From assembly GCA_016297165.1 (NCBI GenBank), contig JAEDHF010000125.1:1-5237 (forward strand): a stretch of 5,237 nt of DNA, written 5' to 3'. A program made the position numbers and the translations under genes. This document shows, piece by piece, positions 1-4,969 of this stretch (positions within the stretch are counted from its first letter, which is position 1; the number at the start of each line of letters is the position of its first letter). This DNA is from Oscillospiraceae bacterium. Lineage in GTDB: Bacteria > Bacillota > Clostridia > Oscillospirales > Ruminococcaceae. Under the pieces are notes generated by a model. It had not been told where the DNA came from. It did no database searches and worked only from the letters and a program-made list of their open reading frames with translations.

Positions 1-416
1 TAAACAGCACTACTGCCGAAAAAGAGGAAAACCCAGACCCCGAAAGCTACGATAACCCTATAGCCGCCTTAGCGGAAAGCCTTATCGGAATTCCCTACCT
101 TTTCGGCGGCGCCGACCTTAACGGCTTCGACAATTCCGGGTTTATCTACTATGTCCTGCGGGAAAACGGCTATATAAGCTGTCCGAGGCTTATTTTCGAG
201 CAGGTTGAATGGGCGCAGGAGATAGGCTATTCGGAAATACGCTCGGGGGATATACTCTATTTTTCCTCGGAGCCCGGCGGTATGGCGGAATACGGGGGAA
301 TATATGTGGGCGGCGGATATATGATATATTCGCCAAGTCCAGGAAAAACCGTTATGAAAACCGATATTTCGGGGGAATACTGGCGAAATCGGTTTGTTAC
401 GGCGCTTAGCCTTTAA
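1..416 (+). CDS. NlpC/P60-fold cell-wall protein, C-terminal part, catalytic triad missing
   Basis: This is the 3' part of a gene that starts outside the window; 137 codons are readable from base 3 to the TAA at 414-416. Visible residues 1-19 are an acidic, low-complexity linker. Residues 20-137 follow the NlpC/P60 domain (PF00877) closely: IPYLFGGADLNGFD, SGFIYYVLRENG, a PR motif, RSGDILYF, GGIYVGGGYMIYSPS and a YWRNRFV ending. Active members are secreted or wall-bound Cys/His peptidases that cut peptidoglycan stem peptides. Here the nucleophile of the usual DCSG motif is Asn44 (bases 132-134), the His before VGIY is Tyr97 (291-293) and the third polar residue is Tyr109 (327-329). The only Cys is Cys60, outside the active-site motif, and there is no His. 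The reading frame and fold motifs are intact, so I infer a non-catalytic wall-binding or scaffold protein rather than a decaying gene. The N-terminus, possibly with SH3 or other targeting domains, is not visible. Confidence 0.85.
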   Translation, partial: NSTTAEKEENPDPESYDNPIAALAESLIGIPYLFGGADLNGFDNSGFIYYVLRENGYISCPRLIFEQVEWAQEIGYSEIRSGDILYFSSEPGGMAEYGGIYVGGGYMIYSPSPGKTVMKTDISGEYWRNRFVTALSL

Positions 417-434
417 GAGGTTATTAGTATTAAA
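412..434 (+). repeat. Left copy of 23-bp direct repeat bracketing the MATE block
   Basis: Positions 412-434 match 1982-2004 in the same orientation at 21 of 23 bases, including an exact 16-base core GGTTATTAGTATTAAA (419-434 and 1989-2004). The differences are at 417-418 (GA) versus 1987-1988 (TT). This copy contains the stop codon of the NlpC/P60-like gene. The repeat period is 1570 bp and encloses the MATE gene. Confidence 0.8.
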
Positions 435-445
435 AGACGGACAGA

Positions 446-488
446 CAGGGGCTCTGCCCCTGACCCCGCAAGCCTTTAAAGAGGCTTG
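446..488. repeat. Tandem GC-rich hairpins, probable dispersed intergenic element
   Basis: There are two perfect hairpins 6 bp apart. The first is a 7-bp stem CAGGGGC/GCCCCTG (446-452 with 456-462) with a TCT loop. The second is a 7-bp stem CAAGCCT/AGGCTTG (469-475 with 482-488) with loop TTAAAG. Neither is followed by a T-tract on either strand, so they are not standard intrinsic terminators. From memory, similar GGGGC-TCT-GCCCC plus second-hairpin units recur between genes in Ruminococcus-like genomes. That makes a dispersed repeat likely, but only one copy is in this window. It starts about a dozen bases inside the left direct repeat. Confidence 0.5.
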
Positions 489-508
489 ACCTAAACTTCC
501 GTATTATA

Positions 509-547
509 AGAGAAAAGACCCGACAAGAGCTGTTTCTTGTCGGGTCT
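509..547 (-). terminator. Rho-independent terminator of the MATE gene
   Basis: A perfect 12-bp stem pairs 516-527 with 536-547 (AGACCCGACAAG and its complement), with an 8-nt loop. On the minus strand the stem is followed by TTTTCTCTT (516 down to 508). It starts 15 nt after the MATE stop codon. On the plus strand no T-run follows (ATGCAG), so it works in the minus direction only. Confidence 0.88.
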
Positions 548-562
548 ATGCAGTCAAAGGGA

Positions 563-1900
563 CTAATTTGTTTCCGTTTTTTCCTTAGGTATCTTCTTAA
601 AGAACCTGAACACCTGCACATAAAGCGGTATCGCCATAACTACCCAGACGATAGGCTCCGTAAGAATTATTCCCATATAGCCGATAGCCGGAGCAAGAAG
701 ATAGGCGGCAAGCACCTTTCCCACCAGCTCAAGACCGCTTGAAACAAGGGGCGTTCTGTGGTCGCCGATGCCCTGTAAAAGATTACGAAAGGCGGAAATA
801 GAGCCGCATACCACATAAAGCATAGTATCAATTTTAAGATAAAGAGAGGCGGTTTCGATTATTTCCGCCGTATTGGTGTCGGTTATTGCGGTAACCAGCC
901 AGGGGGAAACCGTCCATGCCGCTAAAAGCACCAGCCCCGACCATACCGTCATAATAAGCATAGCGCACTTTAAGCCCTCTCTTATACGGGCATATTCTCC
1001 TGCGCCGTAGTTCTGCCCCGAAAAGGTAGCCATCGTCATTCCGAAAATACCGAAGGGGAGCATAAATATTCCCGTAATTTTTCTTGCCGCACCATGGGCT
1101 ACGATTATGTTTGTGCCGAAGATGTTGATTGCACCCTGCAGGATAACCGTTCCGAGGCAGACAAGACTGCTCATAAGACCCATGGACATACCCGTTGACA
1201 TAAGCTGTTTAACGAGGGCTTTATCCGTCCTGAAGTCGGAAAGGCTTAGTCTTAGCTGGGGATAGCGGATATTTACGTAAATTGCACAGGCTACAAAGGA
1301 AAGGGTCTGTGAAATTACGGTAGCGGTGGAAGCTCCGCTTATGCCCATAATCGGGATAAGGAGCAGGTCAAGACCTATATTGATAAAGGCGGAAACGATA
1401 AGGAAGATTAGGGGCGCAACCGTATCGCCTACGGAACGTAGGGTGCTTGCGTAGGCGTTATAGAGCATAGCGAAGGTCATACCGGCTAAGATTACGCCTA
1501 TGTATTCCTTGCCGCCCCGGATATGCTCGGGGGGAGTATTTAAAACCGCCAGTATCCCGTCCAGGAATAAAAGGCTCACCGCCGTAAGCACCACCGAAAC
1601 AATAAGCCCCAGCTTAATAGAAGCGGCGAAGCTCTTTTTCACCTTTTCCATTTCTCCCGAGCCGAAGCTTCGGGCAGTTATTACCGCAAAGCCGTTGGTA
1701 ATTCCCACAAGAAAGCCCACGATAAGGTCGTTAAGGGTGGTGGTGGCGCTTACTGCGGCGAGAGCCTCGTCGTGGAGATAGCCGCCCACAATTCGGGTAT
1801 CGGCGAGACCGTAGAAAAGCTGAAAAAGATGTCCGATAAAAAGGGGCAGGGCGAAGCCCACAATAACCCCCATGGTTTTTCCTTTAGTTAAGTCCTTCAT
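563..1900 (-). CDS. MATE-family multidrug/sodium or proton antiporter
   Basis: The 445-residue product has the usual length for the MATE (DinF/NorM/MepA-like) family of twelve-helix inner-membrane exporters, which expel cationic drugs or metabolites against a Na+ or H+ gradient. Two homologous halves are visible. The first has PLFIGHLFQLFYGLADT and ALAAVSAT (residues about 20-52), a cytoplasmic loop ARSFGSGEMEKVKKS (76-90) and LRSVGDTVAP (154-163). The second repeats the pattern with FSGQNYGAGEYARI (293-306) and LLQGIGDHRTP (374-384). The C-terminus is a short basic tail. The ATG at 1898-1900 is preceded by AAGGAAAG about 8-11 nt away; the next Met (residue 10) lies inside the normal N-terminal segment. 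The gene follows the DUF218 gene by 82 nt in the same direction and ends at a strong terminator. It lies inside a pair of 23-bp direct repeats, which hints that it was acquired as a cassette. The substrate cannot be predicted. Confidence 0.95.
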   Translation of the reverse strand: MKDLTKGKTMGVIVGFALPLFIGHLFQLFYGLADTRIVGGYLHDEALAAVSATTTLNDLIVGFLVGITNGFAVITARSFGSGEMEKVKKSFAASIKLGLIVSVVLTAVSLLFLDGILAVLNTPPEHIRGGKEYIGVILAGMTFAMLYNAYASTLRSVGDTVAPLIFLIVSAFINIGLDLLLIPIMGISGASTATVISQTLSFVACAIYVNIRYPQLRLSLSDFRTDKALVKQLMSTGMSMGLMSSLVCLGTVILQGAINIFGTNIIVAHGAARKITGIFMLPFGIFGMTMATFSGQNYGAGEYARIREGLKCAMLIMTVWSGLVLLAAWTVSPWLVTAITDTNTAEIIETASLYLKIDTMLYVVCGSISAFRNLLQGIGDHRTPLVSSGLELVGKVLAAYLLAPAIGYMGIILTEPIVWVVMAIPLYVQVFRFFKKIPKEKTETN

Positions 1901-1937
1901 TTTTGTTCTTTCCTTCTTATTATCCGAAAATGTCCTA

Positions 1938-1960
1938 GGTTATACTAATAACCGTTTGAA
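1938..1960 (-). repeat. Inverted third copy of the MATE-flanking repeat with 16-bp palindrome
   Basis: On the minus strand, 1953-1942 reads GGTTATTAGTAT, identical to the first 12 bases of the core repeat at 419 and 1989. Extending to 1960 gives 16 of 19 matches to 412-430. On the plus strand, 1938-1953 is a palindrome GGTTAT-ACTA-ATAACC. The site is 38 bp upstream of the MATE start. It could be a transposon-like end, an operator, or half of a 12-bp stem with 1989-2000. Confidence 0.65.
1939..1944 (-). promoter_or_regulatory. Possible MATE promoter -10 box inside the palindrome
   Basis: On the minus strand, TATAAC at 1944-1939 is a five-of-six match to a -10 box, about 38 nt before the MATE ATG. 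No convincing -35 hexamer is seen at 16-18 bp spacing. If the box is real, a protein bound to the overlapping palindrome would control MATE transcription. Readthrough from the DUF218 gene is an alternative source of expression. Confidence 0.25.
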
Positions 1961-1981
1961 TGAAGGAAAAGATTTCCTGAG

Positions 1982-2004
1982 TTTAATTGGTTATTAGTAT
2001 TAAA
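1982..2004 (+). repeat. Right copy of 23-bp direct repeat, overlapping the DUF218 gene end
   Basis: This matches 412-434 at 21 of 23 positions, with an identical 16-base core. It encodes the last residues (LILITN) and the stop codon of the minus-strand DUF218 gene. Its first 12 core bases (1989-2000) are also an exact inverted match to 1942-1953. Confidence 0.8.
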
Positions 2005-2801
2005 TCCTTCGAGATTGCGAAAAGCTCCCTTATCCAGTAGGAGGGATACGCCCAGCTTGTTCTTTCCGAAACAGCACATTTACTGTATGCAGTAAGCCCC
2101 AGCTTTTCGGCGTTCCTTATCCCACGGTAAACGTGGTAGCCCTCGCTCACGATTATTACCTTTTTCGGAAGATTTTGTTCACGAATTATACTTTCTGAGA
2201 ACAGAAGGTTCTGTTCCGTATTTCTTGATTTATTCTCTTTGTATATTCTTTCTTCTTCTATACCTTTTGTAATGAGGTATTTCTGCATTGTGTCTGCTTC
2301 CGCTTCGATTTCGTCGTCGCCCTGTCCGCCTGTAACAATACATACCGCCGAGGGGTTTTCCTCTAAGTATTCTATCGCCTTATCCAGTCTTGCCTGAAGC
2401 ATATAGGAGGGAGCGCCGTTTATAGTCTTACAGCCCAGCACAATTACCGTTTCGGTATAGGCTGTTCCGCTCTCGCTCATAACAGGTACCGCCTCGCCCT
2501 CCGCCTTTTCGGGAGCCTTCGTCATTCCCCATATCATAAGGGCGGAGAGGACGGCGCTGTAGGCTGCGATAATAATCGTCAGTATGTGTAATGAGCCGCT
2601 TATTATACGGATAGGCTTAACTTTAATATACGCTCTGTATATAATAGTGTTTAATATTACAGTCAGACAAACAATCGAGCCGATTACGTTACCGTGGTTT
2701 ACTATTCCGTTAAGGATAGTGAAAATAAAGCTGATAAGAAGCAGGCTGCAAACCGTTACGGTTATATAGTCGAGTACGGAAAACCGTTTCAACAGCTTCA
2801 T
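1983..2801 (-). CDS. DUF218/YdcF-SanA-ElyC-like membrane protein
   Basis: The product is 272 residues. Three hydrophobic segments (about 12-32, 38-57 and 70-92) anchor it in the membrane. Residues 117-260 form a DUF218 domain (PF02698): TVIVLGCKTINGAPSYML (118-135), the VTGGQG turn (156-161), EAEADTM (166-172), ENKSRNTEQN (189-198) and the SEGYHVYRGIRNAEKLGL block (219-236). These are the family's usual conserved glycines, acidic residues, SRNT motif and YH..R motif. Family members in E. coli (YdcF, SanA, ElyC) are linked to the cell envelope; their biochemical reaction is poorly defined, so no substrate is assigned. The ATG at 2799-2801 has a good Shine-Dalgarno, AGGAG (2811-2807), 5 nt away. 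The gene lies 109 nt after dapL and past its terminator, so it probably needs its own promoter; only a weak TATATT at 2845-2840 is visible. Its last codons lie within a 23-bp repeat. Confidence 0.9.
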   Translation of the reverse strand: MKLLKRFSVLDYITVTVCSLLLISFIFTILNGIVNHGNVIGSIVCLTVILNTIIYRAYIKVKPIRIISGSLHILTIIIAAYSAVLSALMIWGMTKAPEKAEGEAVPVMSESGTAYTETVIVLGCKTINGAPSYMLQARLDKAIEYLEENPSAVCIVTGGQGDDEIEAEADTMQKYLITKGIEEERIYKENKSRNTEQNLLFSESIIREQNLPKKVIIVSEGYHVYRGIRNAEKLGLTAYSKCAVSERTSWAYPSYWIRELFAISKDLILITN

Positions 2802-2806
2802 ATTAT

Positions 2807-2811
2807 CTCCT
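2807..2811 (-). promoter_or_regulatory. Ribosome-binding site of the DUF218 gene, abutting an inverted repeat
   Basis: AGGAG on the minus strand, 5 nt before the ATG at 2801, fixes the start. Its first A (2811) is also the last base of the 11-base arm CCCGAACAAAA, whose partner lies in the dapL terminator. A fold joining the two arms would sit directly against the ribosome site. Confidence 0.75.
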
Positions 2812-2882
2812 TTTGTTCGGGTTTTATTTCTTTATGAACAATATATGCCCGAAATTATCTCTGAAAAACCGCCCGAACAAAA
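2811..2882 (-). repeat. 11-bp inverted repeat between dapL terminator and DUF218 RBS
   Basis: TTTTGTTCGGG at 2811-2821 is the exact reverse complement of CCCGAACAAAA at 2872-2882, with 50 nt between the arms. The distal arm overlaps two bases of the dapL terminator stem (2872-2873) and fills most of its loop. The proximal arm touches the Shine-Dalgarno of the DUF218 gene. Confidence 0.7.
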
Positions 2883-2899
2883 ATTCTGTCAGGCGGTTT
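2864..2899 (-). terminator. Rho-independent terminator of dapL
   Basis: An 8-bp perfect stem pairs AAACCGCC (2866-2873) with GGCGGTTT (2892-2899) around an 18-nt loop. On the minus strand the stem runs straight into TTTTT (2868-2864, partly shared with the stem). It starts 12 nt after the dapL stop codon. The unusually long loop holds most of one arm of an inverted repeat that continues toward the next gene. Confidence 0.85.
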
Positions 2900-2910
2900 A
2901 GTTTCGTGCA

Positions 2911-4113
2911 TTATTTGAATAACTTCTTAAAGCGTTCCATTGCTTCCTTGGTATTCTCTAAGGTGTTGAAGGCGGTAAGTCTGAACCAGCCGTCGCCGTT
3001 CTTTCCGAAGCCCTCGCCGGGAGTACCTACGACCTCTGCCTCATTAAGAAGCTTATCGAAAAATTCCCAGCTTCCCATGCCGAAGGGGCACTTGAACCAG
3101 ATATAGGGGGAGTTCTTTCCGCCTGTGTACTTAATTCCGAGACTATCGAAGGTTTCAGCCATAACCTTAGCGTTAGCCATATAGCTTTCGATAACCTTCT
3201 TTGTCTGCGCCTGTCCCTCGGGGGAGAAAACTGCCTCGGCTGCTCTCTGTACAGGATAGGAAACGCCGTTGAACTTACTGCCCTGACGTCTGCACCATAA
3301 CTGCATAAAGCTTATATCCTCGCCCGTAGGGGTCTTAAGCATAAGCTCCTTGGGGATTACCGTGTAGCCGCAGCGTGTACCGGTAAAGCCGGCTGTCTTT
3401 GAGAGGGAGCAGATTTCAACCGCACACCTTCTTGCCTCGGGAACGGCGAAAATAGAACGGGGAATATCGGGGTCGCTGATGAATGCCTCATAAGCGGAGT
3501 CGTAGATAATGATTGCGTCGTTTTCGATAGCGTAGTCAACCCACTCCTTGAGCTGTTCCTTTGTGTAAGCGGAGCCTGTAGGGTTGTTAGGGGAACAGAG
3601 CCATATCATATCAGCGTGTACGTTCTTATCGGGCATAGCCGCAAAGCCGTTGCTTTCGTCGGAGTTAGCGTAGATAACCTTCTTTCCGCCCATAACGCTC
3701 GAATCAACATATACGGGGTAAGCGGGGTCGGTTACGAGAACTACGGTGCTGCTGTCGAAGATATCGCCGATATTACCGCAGTCCGACTTAGCGCCGTCGC
3801 TTATAAGTATTTCATCGGGGGAGATTTCTACCCCGTTTTTCTTATAGTAGCCCGAAACCGCTTCACGGAGGAAGTCGTAGCCCATACCGCTATCCTCGTA
3901 GCCATGGAAGGTTTCCTTAACGCCCATCTCGTCGGCAGCCTTCTTCATAGCCTCAACAACAACGGGAACTAAGGGCTGTGTTACGTCGCCGATACCCATT
4001 CTTATAATCTTATTGTCGGGATGAGAAGCGATATATTCGCGGATTCTCTTTCCGATTTCTATAAAAAGATAACTCTTCTTAAGCTCTAAAAAGCTTGCAT
4101 TCATTTTTGCCAT
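2911..4113 (-). CDS. dapL: LL-diaminopimelate aminotransferase
   Basis: The product is 400 residues, the normal length for DapL (EC 2.6.1.83), a cytoplasmic PLP enzyme. It converts tetrahydrodipicolinate plus glutamate to LL-2,6-diaminopimelate and 2-oxoglutarate, bypassing the acylated intermediates of the other DAP routes. It is a fold-type I class I/II aminotransferase. DapL hallmarks are present: RMGIGDVTQPL (38-48), FHGYEDSGMGYDFLREA (69-85), ISDGAKSDCGNI (104-115), CSPNNPTG (173-180, with Asn177 expected at PLP), YDSAYEAF (204-211, Asp205 and Tyr208), SLSKTAGFTGTRCGY (236-250, Lys239 as the Schiff-base lysine) and WFRLTAF (376-382, Arg378 as the substrate carboxylate binder). No key residue is missing. 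The ATG at 4111-4113 is preceded by AAAGGAAA with a rather long spacer; Met4 is an alternative start. It has its own promoter and leader hairpin upstream and a terminator downstream, so it can be expressed alone. It supplies lysine and wall DAP. Confidence 0.97.
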   Translation of the reverse strand: MAKMNASFLELKKSYLFIEIGKRIREYIASHPDNKIIRMGIGDVTQPLVPVVVEAMKKAADEMGVKETFHGYEDSGMGYDFLREAVSGYYKKNGVEISPDEILISDGAKSDCGNIGDIFDSSTVVLVTDPAYPVYVDSSVMGGKKVIYANSDESNGFAAMPDKNVHADMIWLCSPNNPTGSAYTKEQLKEWVDYAIENDAIIIYDSAYEAFISDPDIPRSIFAVPEARRCAVEICSLSKTAGFTGTRCGYTVIPKELMLKTPTGEDISFMQLWCRRQGSKFNGVSYPVQRAAEAVFSPEGQAQTKKVIESYMANAKVMAETFDSLGIKYTGGKNSPYIWFKCPFGMGSWEFFDKLLNEAEVVGTPGEGFGKNGDGWFRLTAFNTLENTKEAMERFKKLFK

Positions 4114-4144
4114 AATAGCTTGTTTCCTTTCATTTTCTGACGCT

Positions 4145-4168
4145 GATAACTGTTTCTCAACAATTATC
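4145..4168 (-). promoter_or_regulatory. Stem-loop at the 5' end of the dapL mRNA leader
   Basis: On the minus strand, GATAATTGTT (4168-4159) pairs with AACAGTTATC (4154-4145) across a GAGA loop (4158-4155). This gives a 10-bp stem with one U-G wobble and a GNRA-type tetraloop. The plus-strand version would have a C-A mismatch instead, which favours a role in the dapL transcript. It lies a few bases after the predicted transcription start and about 31 nt before the ATG. No T-run follows, so it is not a terminator. Confidence 0.55.
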
Positions 4169-4181
4169 GTTACTCGATTAG

Positions 4182-4210
4182 ATTATATCACAAGTTTAAT
4201 AATTTGAAAA
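4182..4210 (-). promoter_or_regulatory. Vegetative-type promoter of dapL
   Basis: On the minus strand the -10 box is a perfect TATAAT (4187-4182) with an extended TGA just before it (4190-4188). A four-of-six -35 box TTTTCA (4210-4205) lies at 17 bp spacing. Transcription would start near 4175, giving a leader of about 60 nt. Confidence 0.8.
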
Positions 4211-4231
4211 TACTTTTTTTAAAAATTTTGA

Positions 4232-4260
4232 TTAAAACTTAACTTTTCTCCAATTATAAC
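4232..4260 (+). promoter_or_regulatory. Weak candidate promoter for spoIIR
   Basis: TATAAC (4255-4260) lies 17 bp after TTAAAA (4232-4237), upstream of the spoIIR start. The region is so AT-rich that such matches are expected by chance. spoIIR in Bacillus is read by the forespore factor sigma-F, whose -10 box begins with GG. No GG occurs on the plus strand between 4141 and 4270, so no standard sigma-F -10 is visible here. Confidence 0.25.
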
Positions 4261-4266
4261 TATGAA

Positions 4267-4273
4267 AGAAGGT
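4267..4273 (+). promoter_or_regulatory. Ribosome-binding site of spoIIR
   Basis: AGAAGGT ends 8 nt before the ATG at 4282. It supports that start over the closer upstream ATG at 4262, which has no Shine-Dalgarno and is out of frame. Confidence 0.7.
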
Positions 4274-4281
4274 AAAAAATT

Positions 4282-4902
4282 ATGGAAAAACATATAAAAG
4301 CTCTTGATATCGCTATGCTTTTAGGGGCAGCAGCTGCAATAATAATAGCCGTTTTCGCCGATTTTACGGCGCAGTGTGAAAAAATAGAGGACAGCGTTTT
4401 CAGGCTTCATATCCTCGCCAACTCCGATTCCGCCTTCGACCAGCGGATAAAATACGAGCTTCGGGACTACATAATCGAAGACCTGGGCTATATCTTCTCT
4501 AAGGCGCAGAATAAGAATACGGCGAAGGCATTCGCAAGCAGAAGCATAGGGCTTATTACCGAAAGAGCCAACAGCTTTTTAAGGGAAAAGGGCTGTGACT
4601 ACGAGGCGTACTGCGTCGTAGGAAAAAGCGGCTTCGGTACGAGAAAATACGGAAGCTATACCCTTCCTGCAGGAGAATACGACTGCCTTAAAATAATGCT
4701 TGGAAAAGGGGAGGGAAAAAACTGGTGGTGCGTGCTTTATCCCGATATCTGTCTTAATGCGGTAAGCGAAAGGAGCGTTTTCCCTACCCGTAGCCTTTAC
4801 GAAAGGAAAAAGCAGTCAATGAAGCTTACTGTAGAAAGCAAGCGGCAGGATATCGAAATAAAATTCGCCCTTTTCGAATGGCTCAGAAATATTTTCGGAT
4901 AA
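4282..4902 (+). CDS. spoIIR: Stage II sporulation protein R
   Basis: The product is 206 residues, in the normal range for SpoIIR. Residues 10-28 form a hydrophobic signal or anchor segment. The family signature follows: VFRLHILANSDSAFDQRIKYELRD (39-62), GTRKYGSYTLPAGEYDCLKIMLGKGEGKNWWCVLYPDIC in pieces at 119-157, with the LPAGEY (128-133) and NWWCV (147-151) motifs intact. In Bacillus subtilis the protein is made in the forespore under sigma-F, exported into the space between the two membranes, and triggers SpoIIGA to cleave pro-sigma-E in the mother cell. The same role is inferred here, which implies a sporulating or recently sporulating lineage. The gene is divergent from dapL across a 168-bp AT-rich gap. 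It is followed 67 nt later by an ABC exporter gene with its own promoter, so it is probably monocistronic; no clear terminator is seen after it. C-terminal residues 171-206 are basic, then hydrophobic. Confidence 0.95.
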   Translation: MEKHIKALDIAMLLGAAAAIIIAVFADFTAQCEKIEDSVFRLHILANSDSAFDQRIKYELRDYIIEDLGYIFSKAQNKNTAKAFASRSIGLITERANSFLREKGCDYEAYCVVGKSGFGTRKYGSYTLPAGEYDCLKIMLGKGEGKNWWCVLYPDICLNAVSERSVFPTRSLYERKKQSMKLTVESKRQDIEIKFALFEWLRNIFG

Positions 4903-4922
4903 GTCTTTATCTTCGGTAAAAA

Positions 4923-4934
4923 TTGTGATATAAT
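4923..4934 (+). promoter_or_regulatory. Extended -10 promoter of the ABC exporter gene
   Basis: A perfect TATAAT (4929-4934) is preceded by TGA (4926-4928), an extended -10 element. The -35 region (about 4906-4911, TTTATC) is poor. Transcription would start near 4941. The 12 bases TTGTGATATAAT are identical to the dapL promoter core on the other strand (4193-4182). Confidence 0.75.
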
Positions 4935-4951
4935 AGGGGCAGTTTGTGTTG

Positions 4952-4957
4952 AAAGGA
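4952..4957 (+). promoter_or_regulatory. Ribosome-binding site of the ABC exporter gene
   Basis: AAAGGA lies 12 nt before the ATG at 4970, a slightly long spacing. An in-frame TTG at 4949 is the alternative start, but its only purine-rich upstream sequence (AGGGG, 4935-4939) would lie before the predicted transcription start. The ATG is therefore preferred. Confidence 0.6.
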
Positions 4958-4969
4958 CTTAATAAAGAA

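Noticed and set aside
209..409. Open frame of 66 codons on the plus strand inside the NlpC/P60-like gene
   Set aside because: It overlaps the clearly homologous NlpC/P60 frame, is rich in Gly/Arg with no recognisable domain, and has no Shine-Dalgarno.
3..416. Reading the NlpC/P60-like gene as a frameshifted pseudogene
   Set aside because: The visible 137 codons are uninterrupted, the domain is complete to its normal C-terminus, and only the catalytic positions are changed.
446..488. Plus-strand terminator for the NlpC/P60-like gene
   Set aside because: Neither hairpin is followed by a T-run on the plus strand (ACCCCG and ACCTAA follow), so a standard terminator cannot be claimed.
1500..1781. 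Open frames antisense to the MATE, dapL and DUF218 genes (for example 1500-1781, 2813-3106, 3616-3972)
   Set aside because: Each lies opposite a strong family match or a terminator, shows no domain, and is explained as a shadow of the real gene.
4114..4281. Lysine riboswitch or T-box upstream of dapL
   Set aside because: The leader between the promoter and the ATG is only about 60 nt and holds one short stem; both regulators need far longer structured leaders.
4262..4297. Eleven-codon upstream reading frame overlapping the spoIIR start
   Set aside because: It has no Shine-Dalgarno, and its ATG would precede or touch the transcription start of the only candidate promoter. In AT-rich DNA such a short frame is expected by chance.
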